The notes under the pieces: generated by a model | The model's input: the letters and a program-made list of their open reading frames with translations, nothing else | What the model was told of the DNA's origin: nothing | The model's database searches: none | NCBI GenBank assembly: GCA_965112735.1 | Contig: OZ218958.1 | Coordinates: 2,418,001-2,482,000, forward strand | Direction: 5' to 3' | Source of the DNA: Phaeosaccion multiseriatum | Lineage: Eukaryota > Ochrophyta, other classes | Length of the DNA stretch: 64,000 nt | Program-made: the position numbers and the translations under genes | Shown: positions 43,937-52,401 of the stretch, one piece after another | Layout of the letters: each line of letters begins with the position of its first letter | How positions within the stretch are numbered: position 1 is the stretch's first letter

Positions 43937-46627
43937 TTCTCTCTCTCCCTCTCTCTCTCTCTCCAATCCTATTCTCCCCCTCAATCCTCTCTCCCTCCCC
44001 TCTTTCAGATCCAAAGCTGGACCATTCGACCTCCTTTTTTGCGTAGGGCCGTTCACGGACCCTACGCCACGCTCGCCTGCAGTAGAATCAAATGGAGGAG
44101 CGGGGGAAGGAGAGGAAGAGGATTGTGAGGGCCTGAGCGAGGAGGCCAAGGAGGGTAAGGAAGAGCAAGCCGTGCTCGCCGAGTACCTGTCTGGAGCGCT
44201 CAAGCCCCCCTTGCCCACGTACTTTTTCGATGCGGGAGGTGACGCTGCACTCATATCCCAGCTGGAAGAAGACCCCACCAAGATCCAGGAACTACAGCCA
44301 GACCTCTTCTACTTGGGCAGGGGCGGCATGAAGCAGGTTGGACAGCTGGCTGTGGCCTTTTTAGCCCCTCAGAACCGCGGCCTGACGAATGACGACTCTG
44401 ACGGGTACGATGAGGAGACCGCCCTCCAGTCTGTAGAGGACATTGGGAAGATGGTGGGCTTCTCAGGGGCGGACCTTCTGCTCTCCACCGAGTGGACCAG
44501 GGGTGTCGATGTGGATCTACCTGCTCCTCTGCTGGCAGGGCTGACGGAGGTAGGGGTGGCCGCACATGCGGTGGGCTGTCCAAAGGTGACGAGGATGGCC
44601 ATTGCCACTCGGCCGCGGTACCACTTTGTGACGCACGAGAAGGTGTTCTTCCAACGTCCACCTTACAGGAGCCTGACGTACGGTGATGCTGAGGGGGAAG
44701 GAGGAGGAGGAGGAGGAGGAGGAGGAGGAGGAGTCAGTGGGGGAGGGATGGGAAGGGGCGATGGCGTTAAGAGAAACAAGATTACGCGCTTCATCGCATT
44801 GGGGGAATGCGTGTCGGGCAAACCGAAGGACAAGCGCCGCAAGTGGCTGCATGCCCTCTCCCTCGATGCGATTGCCTTCATGTCGAAGGAGAGTTTGGCG
44901 GAGGTACCGGCCGGAACCACCGACTGTCCGTATGTGACCAGGACGCTGCAGATGCAGGGAGGGAAGCGAGTGGCGGGCTCGTCCACTGTCATACAGCAGC
45001 CGATGGCTAAGAGACCGCGCGTGGGGGGAAGTGGTGGTGATGATAGTGGGGGAGGAGGAGGAGGTGGCGAGGAGACCGGAGGAGCAGCAGCAGGCGGCCC
45101 GGCATGGGCCAGCAAGATTGCACAGGAGGAGGACGGAAAGCGAACAGATGGGGGAATGTTCTTTTGGGGAGGGCGCGGTGGAAAGAGGGCAGGGGTGGGC
45201 GGAGCCGGGGGGGGCAGGGGAGGAGGAGGAGGAGGAGGAGGGGGGGGGGGGGGGCGAGGGGGTGGCTACGATGGTGCAGCAGACCCCAGCAACACCACTG
45301 TGTTTGTAGGGAATCTCAAGTCGAAGGATGTGCAACCTCAGGACCTTGAGAAAGTGTTCGGGCCGGTGGGCCAGATCAAGCAGGTGCGGTGTCGAGAGCA
45401 AAGTGAGTTTGGCTTCGTCGAGTATGTGAGCCATGCACATGCCGAGTTGGCCATTCGCACCCTCGATGGTACAATGGTCAAGGGAAATAGCGTGTCACTG
45501 TCGTGGGGGAAGCAGAGTAAGAAGAGCATGGCAGCTTCCATTGACGCCTCTTCGTTAGCGGGGCCTGTGAATGACTCACACTACGGCCCCATAGGAGGAG
45601 GAGGAGGAGGAGGAGGAGGAGGAGGAGGAGGTGGACCAGGCAGAGGAGGAGGCGGGGGAGGATTAAGAGGCGGAAGTGGGGTGGTAGACCCCAACAATAT
45701 GTCGGTCTTCGTGGGTGGACTCGGCAAGGACGGCTCGGTCACCTCAGAGATTCTCAAGCAAGCGTTTGTGTCCGACGGTGGCTGCGTGGCCGAGGAGATT
45801 GTGGAGTCGCGTACAACTCTGAAGGGGTACGGTTTCTTGGACTTTAGCTCGCACGAGGCCGCCGCTCGGGCCATCCAGGCCATGTCGGGCAAGTCCGTCG
45901 GGGGCAGCGTCAATGTGACCGTGTCGTGGGGCCGCGGGGCGTCCAAGCCGCCGCAGAGGGTCGATGGGTTGGTGAGTAACCTCCTGTTGGGACCAGGAGG
46001 AGGAGGAGGAGGAGGAGGAGGAGGAGGAGGAGGAGGAGGAGGAGGAGGAGGAGGCGGAGGAGGAGGAGGAGAGGAGGAGGAGGAGGAGGAGGAGGAGGAG
46101 GAGGAGGAGGAGGAGGAGGAGGAGGAGGAGGAGGAGGAGGAGGAGGAGGAGGAGGAGGAGGAGGAGGAGGAGGAGGAGGAGGAGGAGGAGGAGGAGGAGG
46201 AGGAGGAGGAGGAGGAGGAGGGGCAGGAGGAGGAGGAGGAGGAGCAGGAGGAGGAGGCGGAGGCGGAGGAGGAGGGTCTCGCTTTCCGGCGGATGAGCGG
46301 AAGGAGTGCTGGTTCTGCCTTGCCAGTTCGCAACTAGAAGACCATCTCATCGCATCCATTGCAGAAGAGGTGTACCTGACCTTACCCAAGGGCGGGCTCG
46401 TGCCAGACCACGTGCTGCTGGTGCCCATCTCCCACACTGCGCGGTATGCTGAGCTGTCCCCTGCAGGGGCGGCGGAGTTGGAGCGTTTCAAGGATTGTTT
46501 AAGGAAGTTTTATAGCGACAAGAGGGACAGCGAGATGTACATATTTGAGCGATGTGTGCAGACGAGGGGATCCAACCACATGCACGTTCAGGTGGGTGGT
46601 GGTGTATGGTGTAGGGCAGCTCGCTCG

Positions 46628-46676
<49 letters not shown>

Positions 46677-46701
46677 TCTCTCTTGTGTTCTCTCTCTCTC
46701 T

Positions 46702-46732
<31 letters not shown>

Positions 46733-47970
46733 GTCTCTTCGTCTTCCTCTCTCTTCGTCTCTCTCTCTCTCTTGTGTTCTCTCTCTAATCATCTTTCTCT
46801 CTCTCTTCCTCTCTCTCTCTCTTTCTCTCTCTCTCTTCGTCTTCCTCTCTCTCTCTTGTGTTCTCTCTCGAATCATCTTTCTCTCTCTCCTCTCTTTCTC
46901 TCTCTCTCTTTCTCTCTCTCTTCGTCTTCCTCTCTCTCTCTTTCTCTCTCTCTCTCTCTTCGTCTTCCTCTCGCTCTCTTCGTCTCTCTCTCACTCTCTC
47001 ACTTGTGTTCTCTCTCTAATCATCTTTCTCGCTCGCTCACTCTCTGCTCGTCTTGCTCTCTCTCGCCTCCATTGTGTCTCTACCTGTCTCTGCATCCATC
47101 TCTCCCTCTTCTTACACCCACGCCGCAACACCAAACAACACCACACGCCACGCCTTGTCAATCGAACAGTGTGTTCCCATTCCCCGTGGAGAGGCATCGG
47201 ATGGGGCGAGGATGATGTTCAAAGCCGAGGCCAAGAGACTGGGGATGGAGTTTGAAGAAGTCCCTGCCGAGGTGCGTAGTGTGTGCTTGTCATGCTTTGT
47301 CATGGCTGCCTTGGTGTCCATATGCTTGTCATGCCCTGTCATGGCTGCCCTGCTGCCCACATGCTTGTCATGCTTGCCCTGCTGCCCATATCCTTGTCAT
47401 GCTTGCCCTGCTACCCATATGCTTGTCATGCTTTCCCTGTTGCCCATATGCTTGTCATGCTTTGTCATGGCTGCCTTGGTGTCCATATGCTTGTCATGGT
47501 CTGTCATGGCTGCCCTGCTGCCCATATGCTTGTCATGCTTTGTATTGCATGCGGTTTCGACCCCTCTCTCTGTCTCTGTGTGCGTGTCTCCATGCCACAC
47601 GGGCGTGCATTGCGTGTCGATTCAAATGTGTGCAATCATGGGCGGGAGTGGCAGAGAGGGAGAAATGATATCAGCGATCATATCATTGTGTGTGCCCTCA
47701 CATGTACATGCGCCTCCGAGTGTCTCTCTCCCTCTCTCTCTCAAGCGCTCTCGCTACCTCCCTCCCCCCCTCTCTCTCTGTCTGTCTCTGTCTCTCTCTC
47801 CTTCTCCCTCGCTCTCTCTCGCGCTTTCGCTATCCTCTCCCCCTCTCTCTGTTTTCTCTCTTTCAGGCGTCTCTGCACAAGGCGTTGGCGGGCGTGGACA
47901 GCTACATGTATGCAGAGGTGCCAAGCGGGACCAAGGGAGTCGCGGTCAGGCTGCTGCACAAGGTGCCTCC

Positions 47971-48008
<38 letters not shown>

Positions 48009-48190
48009 GGGGCGAGCAGGGAAGGAAGAGATGGGGAGTGCCTCTGCAGTTCGGCAGAGACGTGGCTGCGCGGCTGTTGAGCATGCCGGAGAGGGCTCAC
48101 TGGAAGGCGTGTGCTCGGAGCAAGGAGGACGAGACCAAGCTCGCCAACACGTTTAAGGAGGCCTTCCGTACCTACGACTTCACTCTATAG
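43647..48190 (+). CDS. CWF19L1/Drn1-like protein with two inserted RRM domains
   Basis: Homolog of the Cwf19-like family that associates with the spliceosome and lariat debranching. Exons: 43647-43720, 44009-46591, 47170-47271, 47867-48190. The N-terminus MKVLVAGDVQGKLSVLFDKV plus GPFDLLFCVGPF matches the CWF19L1 start. Two RRMs follow: TVFVGNLKSKDVQPQDLEKV (about residue 453) and SVFVGGLGKDGS (about 587), joined by polyglycine. CwfJ_C_1 begins at ECWFCLASSQLEDHLIASI and contains SNHMHVQ; CwfJ_C_2 ends at the stop. The RRM frame and the CwfJ_C_1 frame differ by one base. A GGA run has one base too few near 46071, and with that base the exons total 3,084 nt, a whole number of codons. The polyGlu run read there is therefore probably an artefact of the shift. 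An internal polyQ run is at about 47970-48005. Confidence 0.85.
47285..47545 (+). repeat. minisatellite in third intron of CWF19L1-like gene
   Basis: Degenerate repeats of about 30-40 bp built on ATATGCTTGTCATGC plus GTCATGGCTGCC or CCCTGCTGCCC. The second intron (46592-47169) is mostly CT repeats. Confidence 0.75.
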
Positions 48191-48250
48191 ACCCAAGCTC
48201 GCCAACACGTTTAAGGAGGCCTTCCGTACCTACGACTTCACTCTATAGAC
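48135..48250 (+). repeat. 58-bp direct duplication across the CWF19L1-like stop codon
   Basis: 48135-48192 and 48193-48250 are identical and cover the last 18 codons, the TAG and the next two bases. The second copy lies in the 3' UTR. The reading frame is unaffected. Confidence 0.93.
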
Positions 48251-48482
48251 CAGACGACTGAGAGCCGAAGGTGCTCCTGGCCCATGAATTTGAATAACAA
48301 TTTGTGCTTGCGCCTCGTTCCTCCTTGCTCCAAGGTCGACGAAGGCCGGGTGTGTGGCAAATGGCGACGTCGGATAACCAACTCGCATTCTGTAATTTTT
48401 TCTTTTTCGTATCCTCTCGTCCAAACCACGCAGACCGACAGAAAGAGGGAGAGAGAAAGAGAGGGAGTGACATAGCAACAAG
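48251..48482 (+). other. short spacer before C2-domain gene
   Basis: Only 232 bp from the end of the duplication to the next start codon; it must hold the 3' end of the CWF19L1-like gene and the 5' UTR of the C2 gene. No signal is recognised. Confidence 0.4.
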
Positions 48483-49115
48483 ATGGGGGTCCTCACTATT
48501 TTCCTGGATCGTGTGGAGAACTTGACGGATGAAGATCACGTGGGAAAGAGCGATCCTTACGTCAAATTCAGCTTGGAGCAGGACAACCGTATCTTCGATA
48601 AGGACTATGGCGACAAGGTTTCTTCCACCAAGGTGAGTAGGGAGAGCGGGTACTTACGCGGCAGACATGAAGTTAACCTCCTCCACAGTAGCTCACATGT
48701 GTACATTCGCTCGTTGTTTGACTTCTCCCTTCCCCGCCCCCCTCTGTTCTTGCCCACTCCCTCTCCCCCCCTTCCCTTCTTCCAATACCTACGATACCAG
48801 AGCAACGAGCTGAGCCCCGTGTACGAGGAGACAATCACCTTCGACAAGCTGCCTTCCCTCAACAACATGGTGCTCACAATAAAGGTTGTCGACAGCGACC
48901 ACGGCCTTGATGACCAAATGGGCGACACCATTAAGATTAACTTGGAGAAAATGAAGCTGGGTGAGACTCCCGTGGAAGTAGAAAAAGTGGTGGACAAGAA
49001 AGAAAAGGGTATTCCTTGCTCTCCCTGGGCGGTCGCCATGCGTATCTGCTGCTTTTGCTGTTGCGGAGCGGACAAGCCCACGAAGCTGTACATGACCTTG
49101 AGTTACACCGAATGA
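48483..49115 (+). CDS. small C2-domain protein
   Basis: Two exons, 48483-48632 and 48801-49115, give 154 residues. The intron has GTGAGT and a CAG acceptor. A single C2 domain fills most of it: MGVLTIFLDRVENL (first strand), HVGKSDPYVKF, SNELSPVYEETITF and VVDSDHGLDDQMGD, with Asp residues placed as in calcium-binding loops. The C-terminus PWAVAMRICCFCCCGADKPTK is Cys-rich and might be lipid-modified or membrane-associated. Calcium-dependent membrane binding is the family expectation, not shown here. The 168-nt intron keeps the frame open, so an isoform with 56 extra residues is possible. Confidence 0.82.
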   Translation: MGVLTIFLDRVENLTDEDHVGKSDPYVKFSLEQDNRIFDKDYGDKVSSTKVSRESGYLRGRHEVNLLHSSSHVYIRSLFDFSLPRPPLFLPTPSPPLPFFQYLRYQSNELSPVYEETITFDKLPSLNNMVLTIKVVDSDHGLDDQMGDTIKINLEKMKLGETPVEVEKVVDKKEKGIPCSPWAVAMRICCFCCCGADKPTKLYMTLSYTE

Positions 49116-50288
49116 ACGTTATACGTAGCTTCTGATGAGCTCAGAGGGCAAAGAAAAGGCTCGAGGAGAAGGAAGGTGGCCAAGGCCTGCAGCACAAGGG
49201 GGCGAAGCGGACGGCCTGGGGCAGTAGGGATGGATATGGTGAGCAGAATCATTCGGTGGTGAGCACAGAATCTTTCACGGTTTGTGCTGGGAATAATGGC
49301 ACACTCGACACAGCTTGTCACCTCGTGGGGGATATACGCAGGGGGGGGAGCGGGATGGGAACAAATTGGTGGAGGCGGGCCCCGCGCGTTGGATTTCCAA
49401 CTGTCTTCTCTCTCCCAAACAGGGGCTTATGCGATGGAGACGAGGAGGAGGAGGAGGAGAATATGGTGACACAACACACACACAAAACACACACGCGCGC
49501 CTGTTGAAGGGCAGCAGTAGCATTAGCGTAGTAGGGTAGCCGTAACGATTTATTTATGAAACGATGTATTTTATTCAGGGGCCGTTCCTGTCCATTTCTT
49601 CTTGTTCTCCTTGGGGTTTCAAATCCTTCCCCCAACAAGGCAGACACTGCTTCACTCTCATGCTCTTCCACATCTTTTGAGAGGCCTTTAATACAATGAC
49701 TGCAAAGTCGGCACGTTGGTTATTCGGCAGGGACCAGTGGGTGTGTTGTCATGGGGCCGTGTGCCTTTGTGTGCACTTCGAGTAGAGACGATGGTTTGGA
49801 CGGCTGAGCATGCCGGAGAGGATCACTGCAAGCGTTGGCGTGGAGCGAGGAGGACGAGACCAAGCTCAGCAAGACGAGGGACAGCAGGTTGAAGGTTGAA
49901 GGTTGTGTGCGTGGTCCAAAAACGAATTTCATTCATTCGTACGTGACAAAGTATACATGCATACTTCGTCCAGCTTTTCTCCCTTACGGTCGAGCCGTGG
50001 CCCATCAAAAGGCTGTGTAAAGCTGCTGCTGCTGCTGCTGCTGCTGCTGCTACTGGTACTGGTAGTTGTTGCGTTCTACCGCACCGCCTCAACAACAAAC
50101 GATGGGGGAAATACAATATTTCCCCAATGGAACAAACAAGCACACACACACACACACACATCTGACAAAACCCCAGGCTCAGCCTGAAGAACGGCCCTGC
50201 CCCCTCACCCGACTGCCCCCCTGCTGTTGTTGTGCTGTTGTTGCGATGGCTATCGTCCCTGCTGCCCCCTGACCGCGACCCCTACCGT
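49116..50288. other. intergenic region with microsatellites
   Basis: Lies between the C2 gene (plus) and the 3' end of the SR-rich gene (minus). It has short GAG and AC runs (about 49440-49495), a CTG run (50022-50050) and an AC run (about 50140-50160). An 80-bp fragment related to the last exon of the CWF19L1-like gene is listed separately. No further gene is supported. Confidence 0.5.
49796..49880 (+). pseudogene. diverged fragment of the last CWF19L1-like exon
   Basis: Contains GAGCATGCCGGAGAGG and GAGGACGAGACCAAGCTC, in the same order and close to the same spacing as 48078-48150, with substitutions and small gaps between. It lies 1.6 kb downstream of the parent exon on the same strand, so it looks like a local duplicate remnant. 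Confidence 0.7.
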
Positions 50289-51929
50289 CTACCGGCGTTC
50301 GTTGTTGTTGTTGCTGTTGTTGTATTGACCATCGTGGTGGTAGTCATCTGGCCTCGACCCGGACCCCGACCCGGCCCCACCCACCGCCCCCCGTGCAATG
50401 TACACCCCCCCCGCCCTGCTTACCCACTGTGGTGGGGGTGGTCGGTAGTCCGCCGGTAGCCGCCTCTCGGGGCTGGGTTGGTCTGCATTGGCCGCGAAAC
50501 GGTCGTGTGTCCATTGCTGCGGTGAGCTGCTTCTGCGGTTGCCAATACTGCTCCCGCCGCCGCCGCCCCCCAGACTGCTTCTACCTCTGCTCCTGCTCCT
50601 GCTGCTCGCGTATGCCGTGCTGCGATCTCTCGATCGACTGCGGCTATGACTAATACTGTTCCGACTAATGCTGCTACGGCGCGAGCGGCGATCTCGACTA
50701 ATACTCCTGCTCAGGCTCCTGCTCCGCCCACTCCTGCCGCTGTTGCTGCCGCCGCACCAGTCCGCCGTGCCAGTGCTCCCTCTACCCCTGCTCCGGCTCC
50801 TACCACTATTGCTCCCGCTCCTGCTACTGAAGCTGCGCCGCCGCCCACTTCCACTGCTCAGCAGGCTATGTGCGTACCTGCCCCCTCCGCCCAAACCCCC
50901 GCCCCGCCCACCCCCATACTCCCTATCGCTGCCTCGCTCACTCATGCCTCCCTCCTCCTCGTCCTTCCTATCCTCCTTGTCTCGATGGTCTCTATCCCGA
51001 TCGGAGTAGCGCGAAGAGGAGTAGCCCCATCTCCCGCCAGACCTCTCGCTGGAAGACTCTCTACCACCCCCCCCCCTCCAATGGTGGTGGGAGTGCTTGC
51101 TCTCGTCACTGTCAATGCTGCTGCCCCGACTGCCGTCTTCGCTCCACTTGTGGTCCGAGCCACTGCTGGAACACCCTCGCGTCACCCGACTCCTTCGGTT
51201 CCTCTTCCTAGCCCTCCCCCCTCTTCCTCCTCCCTCCCCCGCGGCCCCTCTGCTGCCATCGCCACCACTCGCACCTCCTCCTCCTCCGCTCGTGTGCTTG
51301 CTACCATCATGATGAGTCGAGGACCCACCGCGCCGGGAGACGCTGGCTGACTCGGACAATGACCGAACCCTTCTGCTGCGACTACTACTCTCTATTCGCG
51401 AGCTCTGACCGCGGCTGCGGCTTCTGCTTCGCCGGGCGACCGAGGAAGGGCTGTGGCTGCGTTGCTGCCTGAGTCTGTCATCGGGAGACGGACTCCTCTC
51501 CCTCCCACGCTTTCTGCTCGCCCCCTCCCCTGCCCCCCCTCCACCGGCGCCAGGGTGGTGAGAGCTGCCGCCGCCACCGCTGCTGCTGCCCTGACGGCCA
51601 CCACCGCTTCTGCTGCTGCCCTCCCTTCCTCCTCCCCCCGCTCCTCCTCCGAAGGCCCCTCTACTGCCGCCACTATGGTGATGACTACTACTGCTGTACG
51701 CCCCTCCAAAGCGGTGGCTGTGGCTACTGCCGCTGCTACTCCCACCAACCTCCCACCCCCCGCCCGAAAAGGGCAACCTCGGGGCGCGCCAACCTCCCCC
51801 GCCCCCGTCCCCGCCCCCGTTCCCCTTGTTCTCCTCCTCCTTGTTCCTCATGTTTCTCCTCCATGCCGCAGCAGCTAGCTCCGCGGGGGTGAACCCGCTT
51901 GGCTTCTGATTCCCGTTCCCGCCCATCAT
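50289..51929 (-). CDS. SR-rich protein, probably RNA-processing
   Basis: A single open frame of 546 codons. The N-terminus MMGGNGNQKPSGFTPAELAAAAWRRNM is followed by Gly/Ser/His-rich sequence, then long stretches of RS and SR dipeptides (for example SRSRSRGQSS, GRSRSRGRGS), a short WTHDRFAAN motif and an Asn-rich end. RS domains are typical of splicing factors and nuclear-speckle proteins. No RRM is visible, so it is not a classical SR factor and no specific family is claimed. The overlapping plus-strand frames have Pro/Ala/Leu-rich composition expected from antisense of RS codons. Small introns inside the repetitive sequence cannot be excluded. Confidence 0.7.
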   Translation of the reverse strand: MMGGNGNQKPSGFTPAELAAAAWRRNMRNKEEENKGNGGGDGGGGGWRAPRLPFSGGGWEVGGSSSGSSHSHRFGGAYSSSSHHHSGGSRGAFGGGAGGGGREGSSRSGGGRQGSSSGGGGSSHHPGAGGGGAGEGASRKRGRERSPSPDDRLRQQRSHSPSSVARRSRSRSRGQSSRIESSSRSRRVRSLSESASVSRRGGSSTHHDGSKHTSGGGGGASGGDGSRGAAGEGGGRGGRARKRNRRSRVTRGCSSSGSDHKWSEDGSRGSSIDSDESKHSHHHWRGGGGRESSSERSGGRWGYSSSRYSDRDRDHRDKEDRKDEEEGGMSERGSDREYGGGRGGGLGGGGRYAHSLLSSGSGRRRSFSSRSGSNSGRSRSRGRGSTGTADWCGGSNSGRSGRSRSLSRSISRDRRSRRSSISRNSISHSRSRSRDRSTAYASSRSRSRGRSSLGGGGGGSSIGNRRSSSPQQWTHDRFAANADQPSPERRLPADYRPPPPQWVSRAGGVYIARGAVGGAGSGSGSRPDDYHHDGQYNNSNNNNERR

Positions 51930-52071
51930 CTTCGCCCTCGCGTTTGTCTCACTCGCTCTCGCTCAATCTCTGCCTTCTGTTTTCTCGCCCTCTCTGTCAG
52001 TTTGTCTGGCTCTCTCTTTCTCTCTCTGTCTGCCTCGCGCTCTTTCTCTTGCACTCTATCTTCCCCGCTTC

Positions 52072-52128
<57 letters not shown>

Positions 52129-52401
52129 AACTCTCTCACTCTCTCTCCCCTTCCCCTCCCCTCCTCGCTGCGCTTGTTCCGCCCCAACCGAGACAAGTGG
52201 CGGGTTAGAGTCGCGGGTACACACTGTGGAGGGTCAATTACCCTCCTGTGGTTTAGTTTACGGAGCTTCTTTCGACCCCACACTTCCCCCTTTCGGTCGG
52301 CCAGCGAAGAGGGAGCATATGGGCCGGATGGCACTTCATGGTGAGCTTGAAGCTTTTGCGATCGATTATTCTCCCTCAAAACAGCAGAGCTTCCACGGCC
52401 G
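51930..52401. promoter_or_regulatory. divergent upstream region of SR-rich and nuclease-like genes
   Basis: 472 bp between two divergent start codons. It contains a long CT microsatellite (about 52076-52130) and otherwise unremarkable sequence. It presumably carries both promoters. Confidence 0.4.

Noticed and set aside
46200-46337. PolyGlu C-terminus ending at 46337 as the true end of an RRM protein
   Set aside because: CwfJ_C_1 starts immediately in the next frame, and a one-base slip in the GGA run explains the break; kept as a finding because it cannot be proved here.
47053-48156. Long frame across the third intron and last exon of the CWF19L1-like gene
   Set aside because: It reads the intron minisatellite and CT repeats through, and the last exon in a different frame from the CwfJ_C_2 match.
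50646-51350. Plus-strand Pro/Ala-rich frames opposite the SR-rich gene
   Set aside because: Expected antisense of RS codons; the minus frame is longer and has an RS-domain composition.
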